This document shows, one piece after another, positions 1 to 7,016 of a DNA stretch of 19,545 bases. The notes under the pieces were generated by a model. The model worked only from the letters and a program-made list of their open reading frames with translations. It was not told where the DNA came from and did no database searches. Origin of the DNA: an uncultured Porphyromonas sp. GTDB lineage: Bacteria > Bacteroidota > Bacteroidia > Bacteroidales > Porphyromonadaceae. Position 1 is the first letter of the stretch; every line of letters begins with the position of its first letter. Both the position numbers and the translations under genes were made by a program. The DNA lies in contig URDQ01000039.1 of NCBI GenBank assembly GCA_900546675.1, positions 1-19,545 of the forward strand, written 5' to 3'.

Positions 1-51
1 TACCATCTCAGTAACACCTTCCCAACTGTGTACTTTTTTCAGGAAGAGGAC

Positions 52-154
52 ATTCTCCACGTAGGGGCGTTTTGATTCCTCCGAAGTTTCATTTGATTCC
101 TCCGAAGTTTTATTTCGTCTCCACGTGGAGAATGTTTTGTTTCTACGTGGAGAT
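52..154 (+). repeat. Dispersed CTCCACGTGGAG-type repeat, copy A
   Basis: The element is bounded by ATTCTCCACGTAG (52-64) and its inverted counterpart CTACGTGGAGA (143-153). Inside are two direct copies of TTTGATTCCTCCGAAGTTT (71-89 and 92-110, 21-bp period) and a perfect palindrome CTCCACGTGGAG (119-130). The same order of blocks is found inverted at 17072-17175, so this is a dispersed element rather than a local feature. No coding potential is visible. It could be a miniature inverted-repeat element or a structured RNA or DNA site; the sequence does not decide. Confidence 0.7.
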
Positions 155-196
155 TTCGGATTTCCTCGGTAGCGAGCGAAGGTCGTGACTAGAGTA

Positions 197-266
197 AATC
201 GGAATAAATCTGAACTAATCTGAACTAATCGGAGTGGATCGGAGCAATCGGAATGAATCGGAGTTG
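197..266. repeat. Degenerate 10-bp tandem repeat
   Basis: About seven units with a period of roughly 10 bp, following the pattern AATC(G/T)GA followed by three variable bases. AATCTGAACT occurs twice in a row; one unit is 9 bp. The stretch lies in the gene-free first 579 bases, just left of the first REP pair. Its role is unknown. Confidence 0.65.
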
Positions 267-282
267 CATCAAAGCGAAACGT

Positions 283-406
283 GTAACCCTTTGTAGGGGC
301 GCTCGGTCTGAGCGTCCGTTGTCGAACCAGCTTGACGCAGGAGCCTTTAACGGAGACGGACGCCCTCTCGCTAGATACTAGCCGAGCGTCCCTACAGCGG
401 GCTACT
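283..406. repeat. REP pair 1 (BIME-like)
   Basis: Two REP hairpins in inverted orientation. REP 293-317 (forward) starts with GTAG and has stem arms GGGCGCTC / GAGCGTCC, with one G-T wobble, around the loop GGTCT. REP 358-395 (reverse) is the long-stem variant: read on the minus strand it is GTAG, then GGACGC...GCGTCC with an inner GCTAG/CTAGC stem. The outer flanks are GTAACCCTTTGTAG on the left and, on the minus strand, GTAGCCCGCTGTAG on the right. The spacer (318-357) resembles the spacer of the pair at 6835-6978. The pair lies downstream of the tip-adhesin gene that ends at 580. Confidence 0.85.
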
Positions 407-411
407 CGTAT

Positions 412-469
412 CGCTCGTCGTGACGAGCGAGGGGGCGCTGCCTGCGGATGTGCAGGCGGCGCCCCCTCG
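412..469. other. Two overlapping GC-rich hairpins downstream of the fimbrial locus
   Basis: A perfect inverted repeat CGCTCGTC-GT-GACGAGCG spans 412-429. A second hairpin spans 428-469, with 18-bp arms (428-445 and 452-469) that differ at one G-T position around a 6-nt loop. The arms overlap by two bases, so only one fold can form fully. They lie 110-170 nt past the stop codon of the minus-strand tip-adhesin gene. No T-tract follows on either strand, so a classical Rho-independent terminator is not supported, although a role at the transcript 3' end is possible. A weaker inverted repeat GTCACGGC/GCCGTGAC lies at 525-532/560-567. Confidence 0.6.
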
Positions 470-579
470 GGTCGTTTGTCGGCACGGCGGTCCGCGTTAG
501 CGGAGCGGTCGTGGCGACGGGTCGGTCACGGCGTACCCGCAGTTAGCGAGCGGTGCGGTGCCGTGACGGACGGTGCGGG

Positions 580-3500
580 TTAGCGGTGGTAGCGACGAGC
601 TGCTCTCGTAGCGCTGCGGGCGTTTTGCATTATAGCATCCTGCGTGTAGTCACGATAGTCAGACTCGGCTTCGTTTTCGATACAGCGAATCGGTAGCTGC
701 GTTGAAGCGTAGGTCTTATAGTCACCGCCTGCTAGGATACCACCATTCGTCGTGTGCGTCCATTTTTTATTAGGGATGTCATAGTAGTTGAGTACTAGCG
801 CATCTGTGTTTGAGTAGCGTGTAGCACAATGGAGGACAGGTCCATTTGCCATAGCCTTGGTGTTGAGGTTATTCCATATACCCTTGAGGTAAGCTCCGTT
901 TCTTGCAAAGAAGAGGTTCGGGTGCTCACACATTTCTTTAGACTCTCGACCTGCAGCAGGCACCTTCCAACCATAAGGAGAGGGATCGAAGGGGGTCTTC
1001 TCAGTCCTGCCGTTGAAGAGATTGAAGTTCGACTCGTTATTGAGTACGGTCTTACCATCTCCACCCATCCACATAGCGTCCATTTGGAATGAGCCCCACT
1101 CGGTCGTACCTAGCTCGAGGATATACTCTGACACCAGCTCACGGAAGATCATCTGTGTAGGCTTGTCAATGATGTCTCGCATAGAGCACATCGTCTTAGC
1201 TGCTACCATACCATAGAGCGTTGGAGACATACGAGTCTGCTCCTCTGCGGGGACGAGCTTCTTGTCGTACCATACCTTCGTGCAGTGTGAGGGACCCTCG
1301 GACTCTTTCTTGCCTGCATACTCATAAGCGTGGTGCGGTACTTGTGTGCCGTGCTTGTAGAAGAGTCCACACATATCGTTGTTGAACTTGTCATAGACGG
1401 CACCCCTCGAACGCTCCGAAGCCATACGATAGGCTCCGAGGTTACGGTTCATATAGGGAGCACCTGCGGTACGATTGTCGGCATCGTCCCAAGGATAGCC
1501 GTGACCTCCGTTGGCAATCTTCTTGACCACCCAAATGGTCCAGTTCCAAAGGATCTTTGGGTTTGAGGTATTATAGCCTTTTACGGCTGAGACAAGTGCC
1601 ACACCTTCATATTCATCCTTCGGCTGTACGAGGATATAGTTACGTCCACCGAGGTCTATCTGGACTGCCTCGACCTTCTCTAGACCAGAGTTCTTACCAT
1701 CAGAGGTCAACGAACTCCAAACGCACTGAGCTGTCCAGTCCTTGTCGTCAGGCTCTAGGCGGGGAAGTGTCCAACCTCCAGCTGCCATATAGTTTTTGTA
1801 ACCAGCATTTGAGATACCTGGTTCGCCTCCAGAATTTTTACGTTTCAACATAACCTGCTCCATCTCAGTAGACCAAGCATTCCACCAGTCGGCAGCCTTG
1901 TTGAGTTGCGAGCAGGGGATGAGGACAGGAATCTGACCAGCCTCAACGACGTAGGTATTTGCCTCAGGCTGGAGAATACCAGCCACGAAGTGCAGACGGA
2001 ACTGATGCTTCTCGAAGTAGCCTGCCTCGCCAGGGTTAGCCTTGGGTGTGATGAGTAGCGTGACAACGGCTGAAACGATGTCGCCCGTAAGCTCGGGATC
2101 GGTGTCGCTGACGTAGTCATAGGTCCTGAAGTCAAGTGGCTCACCATCTACGAAGCGTGGCTGCTCCTTCTCCTGTATGAGCTTGCCATCGTGCCAACCA
2201 CGTACTACTTGCTCAGGATCTGGATAGCCTGAGATCTTCTCTATCTCAATCTTCGTGACAGTCAGATTGTAGGGAGCATTAGCACGTATGTAGATGCGCT
2301 GGTTGAAGTCTCCAAGCACATAGACTGGCTCGTTATCGGGATCGAGGAGGTTGCGGGTGAAGTTTGGATCTTTGTAGGGGATAGCGTCCCACTTCATATA
2401 GTTGAGCGTGAAGTCGGTCTGCTTCTCTGCTCCATCCTTGGTCACACGGAACTTGGATAGCTCTGAGAGCCAGAACTGGTCTAGCGGTATATCATCAGCC
2501 TTAGCAACGACCTTATAGAGGGCGATGCCGTTCTTAGAGTCGTCAGAGAGCTTCGTCCACTGGAACTGCTCATCCTTATCGACAGCGATACGACCTAGTG
2601 CGCCACCATCGGTATACTTGACCCAGAAGAAGTACTCCGTACCTGGCACACAAGTATACGCATTGATCGGTAGCTTCGTGCAGTCATCCTGCCAGCTCTC
2701 ACTCTCCTTGTGATAGACCTTGACATCTAGTTCGATCTTGTTGCTTTGGTTAATCTGGAGAGGCCACTTGATGCGGCCTGCCTTGACGAAAAGCTCCTTC
2801 ATGGTGATGGTGCGGTCTGCGCCTGTGGTGTTGGCGAGGACATTGACGATGCTGACCTTGTCTTTGTCTATCTCAAAGGTCTGACCTGCGGGCTCGGTGA
2901 AGTATGCCCAGGTGCCTTGCGTGCCTGCCTCTGTAGCGCTCTTTGCCCATACCTTGCCATCCTTGTCGACGATTTGGTAGCCGTCAGGCCAGTTGGTGCG
3001 GATGGTGTAGCTCTCACTAGTGGCGTCCTTGCCAAAGTGGAACTTATCCTTGGAGACGGAGAGGTAGTACTGTCCGTCGTAGACAATCTTGTCGATGTCG
3101 GCATCGTCCCAAACGAGTACGTCCCAATTGATGTTGACCGGCTCGGTGGTGAGTGCCTCCTCGGGCGTGTCTGTACCAGGACCAGCTACCTTGGTGATGT
3201 TGAAGCGGTAGCGGTAGTTACGCAACACGTCTAGCTGCTTGGTGATGATGTCGTTAGGAGACTTGGTCTCACGCTTGATAAAATCGACACGATAGAAGGT
3301 CTCCTTGCCACTCTTATTATAGTCTCCACCGATGACGAGGCAGATGCGCTCACCCTTGCCCTTGTCTTTGTTCTCAATCTCGGGGATGTAGATGTTGCGG
3401 ACGTAACCCTTGGCATCTTCATCGGTCTTAGCGGTGAAGACAAGAGGCTTATCATCGATAGCAGCGGTGACTCCCTCGGGTGTATGGGGAACCGCATTGC

Positions 3501-4305
3501 GACGATTACCGTCAAAGTTGAAGGCGGTCGCTTGCGTACCAGCTACGTACATAGAGGTGGCGTAGCGGTAGACACGTACGGACTTGATCTGGAAGGTTTT
3601 GCTTCCGGCAGCGGTCTCGCTAGAGGGGTTGTCCTCAAAGTTGACGCCTACGTCGATACGTGCTAAGGCACGAACGAGGTGGATGACGCCTTCGTTGTTT
3701 CTGTTCTGACCAGCATTGCCATAAGCGAGCTTGGCACAGCTGTTGAAGCGTGTACCCTTATTGACGGGCTGTGCATCGCTCTCACCCCACATAGGGATAG
3801 GCTGCGTGCCGTCAGTCTTCCAACCCTTCTCGTCGAAGATTTGCTTCATCTGAGCATGTTCAAGAATGGTCTTCTTGGCGGTACCCACGGTGAGAATGGT
3901 CTCGGGAACGTCGTAATTGGCGATACAGACGATGCGCATGGGCTTGTCAGTAGCCGTGAGCTTGCAGACAACGTGTGTGACACCGTCTTGATCGGGTGTG
4001 AAGTTGGTCGTGGTCATCTTAGCCACATAAGCGAAAGTCTCGTCCTCCTCGGCAAGTGTCTGCCCTGCGGCGTCTTGCGTGTTGAAGACTAAAACTTTTA
4101 CTGAATTGACTTGGCTCTCCTGCTCTGCGGTGAGCTGGCGCAGAGAAGTCTCTAGTGCTGGCACTTTGAGAGCGAACTCGATCTCGACCTCATCGCCCTC
4201 GGCGACGCAGTCGCTCACGTTGCGGTCGGCGACACACCCTGCGGTGAGCAGAGCGAGCAGCAAGCCGCTGATGAGATGAATGGTATATGTAGTCAGACGT
4301 GTCAT
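580..4305 (-). CDS. Fimbrial tip-adhesin-like lipoprotein, 1241 aa
   Basis: Probably the adhesive tip subunit of a type V (Bacteroidota) pilus. The ATG at 4305 begins a lipoprotein signal peptide with lipobox LTAGC (Cys24). Residues about 40-400 resemble the N-terminal fold of Mfa/Fim minor fimbrillins: conserved texture around VKVLVFN, then LVRALARIDVGV, then the linker into the NYRYRFNITKV strand. The middle (about 420-860) looks like several beta-sandwich domains. The last about 350 residues contain WTLPRLEP, YMNRNLGAYR, GLFYKHGT and LPIRCIENE, which match the C-terminal pattern (RNLGA...GLFY...) of Bacteroidota tip adhesins and DUF4906-type proteins. It is the last gene of the fimbrial series, 171 bp after the anchor gene, and that gap is filled by a REP pair. 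The final 11 residues form an odd Arg-rich tail (SATRAARRYHR). The family call is from memory of motifs; the ligand is unknown. Confidence 0.8.
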   Translation of the reverse strand: MTRLTTYTIHLISGLLLALLTAGCVADRNVSDCVAEGDEVEIEFALKVPALETSLRQLTAEQESQVNSVKVLVFNTQDAAGQTLAEEDETFAYVAKMTTTNFTPDQDGVTHVVCKLTATDKPMRIVCIANYDVPETILTVGTAKKTILEHAQMKQIFDEKGWKTDGTQPIPMWGESDAQPVNKGTRFNSCAKLAYGNAGQNRNNEGVIHLVRALARIDVGVNFEDNPSSETAAGSKTFQIKSVRVYRYATSMYVAGTQATAFNFDGNRRNAVPHTPEGVTAAIDDKPLVFTAKTDEDAKGYVRNIYIPEIENKDKGKGERICLVIGGDYNKSGKETFYRVDFIKRETKSPNDIITKQLDVLRNYRYRFNITKVAGPGTDTPEEALTTEPVNINWDVLVWDDADIDKIVYDGQYYLSVSKDKFHFGKDATSESYTIRTNWPDGYQIVDKDGKVWAKSATEAGTQGTWAYFTEPAGQTFEIDKDKVSIVNVLANTTGADRTITMKELFVKAGRIKWPLQINQSNKIELDVKVYHKESESWQDDCTKLPINAYTCVPGTEYFFWVKYTDGGALGRIAVDKDEQFQWTKLSDDSKNGIALYKVVAKADDIPLDQFWLSELSKFRVTKDGAEKQTDFTLNYMKWDAIPYKDPNFTRNLLDPDNEPVYVLGDFNQRIYIRANAPYNLTVTKIEIEKISGYPDPEQVVRGWHDGKLIQEKEQPRFVDGEPLDFRTYDYVSDTDPELTGDIVSAVVTLLITPKANPGEAGYFEKHQFRLHFVAGILQPEANTYVVEAGQIPVLIPCSQLNKAADWWNAWSTEMEQVMLKRKNSGGEPGISNAGYKNYMAAGGWTLPRLEPDDKDWTAQCVWSSLTSDGKNSGLEKVEAVQIDLGGRNYILVQPKDEYEGVALVSAVKGYNTSNPKILWNWTIWVVKKIANGGHGYPWDDADNRTAGAPYMNRNLGAYRMASERSRGAVYDKFNNDMCGLFYKHGTQVPHHAYEYAGKKESEGPSHCTKVWYDKKLVPAEEQTRMSPTLYGMVAAKTMCSMRDIIDKPTQMIFRELVSEYILELGTTEWGSFQMDAMWMGGDGKTVLNNESNFNLFNGRTEKTPFDPSPYGWKVPAAGRESKEMCEHPNLFFARNGAYLKGIWNNLNTKAMANGPVLHCATRYSNTDALVLNYYDIPNKKWTHTTNGGILAGGDYKTYASTQLPIRCIENEAESDYRDYTQDAIMQNARSATRAARRYHR

Positions 4306-4341
4306 ATAGCTATTGTGTTTTTTTGCGAATTGGCTGTTGGT

Positions 4342-4476
4342 CGTGTAACCCTTTGTAGGGACGCTCGGCTAGTGTCTAGCGGGAGGGCGTCCGTCCCCGT
4401 TAAAGCTACGGGGGCTATTTGTTTTGTCGTTCTACAACGGACGCACAGACCGTGCGTCCCTACAAAGGGTTACTCG
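4342..4476. repeat. REP pair 2 (BIME-like) between anchor and tip genes
   Basis: This is the cleanest copy. The outer inverted repeat is 23 bp (4342-4364 and 4454-4476) with one mismatch and runs CGNGTAACCC, TTTGTAG, GGACGC. REP 4355-4392 (forward, long-stem variant, 38 nt) differs from the reverse complement of 358-395 at two positions. REP 4439-4463 (reverse, 25 nt) has arms GGACGCAC / GTGCGTCC around AGACC and ends in CTAC. The right edge abuts the stop codon of the anchor gene (4477-4479). If anchor and tip genes are cotranscribed, the element is in the mRNA. Confidence 0.9.
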
Positions 4477-5379
4477 TTACTTATATTTGTCAGGCTTGAT
4501 ATTGATGCTACCCCATACGAAGGGGTTGATCGTTATATCTAGTGTGCCTGTGAAGGTAATCAGTATGGGGAGGTTGGCCTCGTGAAGCTTGTCGAAGGTG
4601 ATGCCTTGGCTCTTGAGGTAGTCGGTGAGCGCTATGCGCTTGATCTCCTTGCCAGACTTGCTGTCGATGAGTCGCAGCACAGGCGCCTGGGCATCGGTGA
4701 AGCGGAAGAGGTCGAAGCGTGCGCGATACATATCGTCACGCTCGGAGTGTCCTAGGTAAGGGACGAAGGTCTTATGAGCATCGGGCAAAGGTATGCCAGC
4801 GGGATGCTCGACGAAGGTGTAGTGCGTACCGCCCGATAGAATCTCTATCTGTGGCGCACCCGCACCGGGGTGGAATGTGTCATAACCCTTGACAACGACA
4901 TCGAGCCCTATATGAGCTGATGAGAAGGGTACAGTGTACTCGCCCTGCGGATCTTCGCACAGGTCTAGCATTGCTTCGGCACGGTATAGTGAGTCGGTGC
5001 CTCGGTAGATGCCTTTGTCGTCGGGCTGTGCTGTTATGTCAGCCTTGGCGAGTTGGTCTGAGTTGGCTATCTGTGAGTGGTCTGTGACGTTGCCCCAGAC
5101 AACTACACGATAGGGATCGAGTGTCAAGACGGGTAGCTGGATCCCCTCTGCTAAGTCTCGACGTGTGAGTTGCTGTGTATAGCATACCGCTCCCTCCTGA
5201 TCGTACAGGTAGAGGCGAGCATCCCGTATATAGTTGGGTAGGACGTTGTCGCTGCCGTCTGCATTATAGACGAAGCGCAGTCGTGGCTCGGGACACTTGC
5301 TCAGGTCCTCATAAACGCATGAGGAGAGTAGCGCCATGAGTAGCACTGTGAGGGGTAGTAGTAGTACTTTCTTTGCCAT
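4477..5379 (-). CDS. FimB/Mfa2-type fimbrial anchor lipoprotein, 300 aa
   Basis: Likely the outer-membrane anchor and length regulator of the fimbria. The ATG at 5379 starts a lipoprotein signal with lipobox LLSSC (Cys21). The mature start CVYEDLSKCPEPRLRFVYN carries the Cys...LxxCP...LRFxYxxN signature typical of FimB/Mfa2 (Pfam Mfa2 family). It continues with DARLYLYDQEGAV, the usual next strand, and two hydrophobic-strand domains ending WGSINIKPDK. Length fits the family (about 300 aa). It follows the major-pilin-like gene after 275 bp, matching the pilin-then-anchor order of fimA-fimB and mfa1-mfa2 in P. gingivalis. I leave the symbol blank because fimB and mfa2 types cannot be separated here. 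Confidence 0.9.
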   Translation of the reverse strand: MAKKVLLLPLTVLLMALLSSCVYEDLSKCPEPRLRFVYNADGSDNVLPNYIRDARLYLYDQEGAVCYTQQLTRRDLAEGIQLPVLTLDPYRVVVWGNVTDHSQIANSDQLAKADITAQPDDKGIYRGTDSLYRAEAMLDLCEDPQGEYTVPFSSAHIGLDVVVKGYDTFHPGAGAPQIEILSGGTHYTFVEHPAGIPLPDAHKTFVPYLGHSERDDMYRARFDLFRFTDAQAPVLRLIDSKSGKEIKRIALTDYLKSQGITFDKLHEANLPILITFTGTLDITINPFVWGSINIKPDKYK

Positions 5380-5403
5380 TGCTGTGATGGAGCGGAGTTA
5401 AGT

Positions 5404-5530
5404 AATTAGAAGTTAGAGATTAGAGGTTAGAGGCTAGGGGTCTCTAGTGGCTCTCGTCTCTTGTGAATCTCTAGTGCTTCTAGTGAATCTAGTGCTGCTA
5501 GTGTGTCTAGTGGGACTAGTGCTGCTAGTG
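5404..5530. repeat. Microsatellites in the pilin-anchor gap
   Basis: CTAGTG occurs seven times exactly 9 bp apart (5471, 5480, 5489, 5498, 5507, 5516, 5525), and once more at 5444, which is also in phase (27 bp earlier). Immediately left, 5404-5440 holds four to five 7-8 bp units of the type TTAGAGG. The tract lies within the 275-bp gap between the 371-aa pilin-like gene and the anchor gene, on the transcript if the two are cotranscribed. Such tandem tracts can change length by slippage. Confidence 0.8.
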
Positions 5531-5574
5531 TGTGGGATAGTCAGTGACTGTGTTGGGGAAAGTTAGTGTCGCTA

Positions 5575-5646
5575 GCGTGGCTCCGCTCGCCGTGGAGCGG
5601 GAGCCACGCCGCGAAACTATATTGTAGACGTACGTGTCTGTACGTC
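5575..5646 (-). other. Two strong hairpins just downstream of the pilin gene
   Basis: Hairpin 1: arms 5575-5588 and 5595-5609 pair over 14 bp with one bulged base and a 6-nt loop. Hairpin 2: perfect 7-bp arms GACGTAC (5627-5633) and GTACGTC (5640-5646). Both lie within 80 nt of the pilin stop codon (5655-5657, minus strand). No T-run follows, so they look more like a 3'-end processing, stability or partial-termination structure than a full Rho-independent terminator. They fit a need for much more pilin than anchor, but that is inference. Confidence 0.6.
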
Positions 5647-5654
5647 AGGCGTGA

Positions 5655-6770
5655 TTACTTCTTGTAACCGTTGTTGACGTCAGGCTTGATGTTCTCAGTC
5701 GTCCAAGTGTAAGGCTTAACCTTAACTACGAGCTGCTTGTTAGCAGTTGGCTCTGGATCTGGAGTATCAGGGTTCTTAGGATCAGGCTTGCCATCATCAC
5801 CAGTCTTGAAGTCCTTGCTGAGCTCATTGAGGTCAAGCTTGTAGATGGTACCAGCTAGGAAGCCACCATCGAGGTCACCAGTAGCGCTCTTCATAAAGCG
5901 AGCGATAGTGACGTAGCGGTCAGTCATATTAGCAAGATTACCATCAGCAGCTAGAGCCTCGTCCGTGTAAGTAATCTTGATCTTGAGAATAACGTGATCG
6001 AAGTAGTCAGGAGAAGAAGGAGTCTCTGTTGCTAGCTTTGGGAAGAGGTAATAACCAGCAACCTTCTCTATCTTCTCGAAAGCCTCCTTGTCAGCAGCTT
6101 CGATCTTATCGTTCATCTGAGTCTGAGGCTGAGGAGCTGGAGCAGCAGCAAAGCCATCCTTACCATTGGTTACGCTCATATAACGAGTACCAGCGATGGT
6201 AGAGAGGTAATTGTTGACATAGACATGCTCTACGGTGATGTCCTTGAAAGCTTGCTTGCCATTAGCATTAGCTACAGGCTTGATCTTACCAGCGACCTCT
6301 AGACGAGCAACAGCAGGAACGGGGCTTAGCTCGACCTCGTAAGTCGTCATACCATCCTTTACAGTTGTCGAGACAGCTGTAGCAGGAGCAGTCAAAGCGA
6401 TCTCCGTTGCAATGTCCTTGCCCTGAAGAGTCGTGATGTCGGTGTCATTCTCGATCTTGCCGTTAGCTACGAGAGAGACGGTCTTAACGACCTCTGTAAC
6501 TGGCTTCTTGTAGCCATCAGCACTCTTAGCCTTTGCGATCGCATCAGCATCTAGCGTGATCTGCTCACCATTGTCAAGCGTTAGGACAACGTTATCCGTG
6601 ATGAGGGTCTTAGCATCAGTCTCTGCTGGATCCATCATAGCACGTAGCTGTGCATCGTTGATGCGGATGCTCAGCTGTGCAACTTCGTTCTTTGGCTCAT
6701 TGTTCTTGTTGTTACAAGAGAAGAGCGCAAGTGCCATCAGGGCGATGGCGGCCATCTTCATGTACTTCAT
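5655..6770 (-). CDS. Major-pilin-like fimbrillin lipoprotein, 371 aa
   Basis: Candidate structural subunit of a type V pilus. ATG at 6770 (a second ATG, codon 4, is also possible). Lipoprotein signal peptide with lipobox ALFSC (Cys19). The mature chain has the two-domain fimbrillin texture: LSIRINDAQLRA near the N terminus, where maturing pilins are trimmed after a basic residue (R36 or R43 are candidates; inference), then PVPAVARLEVAGKI, which closely matches PVPNVARLEISGQI in the upstream 453-aa protein, then a Pro/Asp-rich linker (about 323-343) before the last strand VKVKPYTWTTENIKP. Codon choice looks more uniform than in the flanking genes (many GCT, GTT, AAG), as expected for a highly expressed subunit; this is an impression, not a calculation. 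It precedes the FimB/Mfa2-type anchor. No TAnnTTTG box is visible in its 246-bp upstream gap, so it may rely on the upstream promoter or another sigma factor. Confidence 0.8.
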   Translation of the reverse strand: MKYMKMAAIALMALALFSCNNKNNEPKNEVAQLSIRINDAQLRAMMDPAETDAKTLITDNVVLTLDNGEQITLDADAIAKAKSADGYKKPVTEVVKTVSLVANGKIENDTDITTLQGKDIATEIALTAPATAVSTTVKDGMTTYEVELSPVPAVARLEVAGKIKPVANANGKQAFKDITVEHVYVNNYLSTIAGTRYMSVTNGKDGFAAAPAPQPQTQMNDKIEAADKEAFEKIEKVAGYYLFPKLATETPSSPDYFDHVILKIKITYTDEALAADGNLANMTDRYVTIARFMKSATGDLDGGFLAGTIYKLDLNELSKDFKTGDDGKPDPKNPDTPDPEPTANKQLVVKVKPYTWTTENIKPDVNNGYKK

Positions 6771-6834
6771 AAAGTTTGTTAGTTGATTAAAAGTGAATAT
6801 ACTGTTTGATGATTTGTCTAGTGTGGTGGGAGAA

Positions 6835-6978
6835 GTAACTCGCTATAGGGACGCTCGAGAGTGTCGAGTCGGAGGGCGTCCGTTGTCGAACCAGCCTGAC
6901 GCAGTAACCTTTAACGGGGACGGACGCACAGACCGTGCGTCCCTACAAAGGGTTACACGTGGGACCGAGCGTCCCTAC
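6835..6978. repeat. REP pair 3 plus a truncated REP upstream of the pilin gene
   Basis: REP 6845-6881 (forward, long-stem variant) starts ATAG rather than GTAG. REP 6922-6946 (reverse, 25 nt) has perfect arms GGACGCAC / GTGCGTCC. A half REP (about 6965-6978) carries only the CTAC side GAGCGTCCCTAC and joins the pair through GGGTTACACGTGGGACC. The element fills most of the 246-bp gap between the 453-aa lipoprotein gene (ends 7017) and the 371-aa pilin gene (starts 6770). Confidence 0.88.
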
Positions 6979-7016
6979 ATTTCGTTATTCGTCTCGTTCT
7001 TCATTTCGATCTTCGT

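Noticed and set aside
332..583. An 83-codon plus-strand open frame with the repeated texture RASLQRATR
   Set aside because: It is a translation of REP pair 1 and its GC-rich neighbours. The same peptide texture appears in open frames at the other REP pairs, which is expected from shared DNA, not from a protein family.
2746..3234. A 162-codon plus-strand open frame opposite the tip-adhesin gene
   Set aside because: It is antisense to a gene with clear domains and has no signal, promoter or recognisable motif. Long antisense frames are common at this GC content.
4353..4361. The TAACCCTTTG flank of REP pairs as a promoter -7 box
   Set aside because: The spacing between TA and TTTG is four bases instead of two, and the motif is present at both ends of pairs irrespective of gene orientation.
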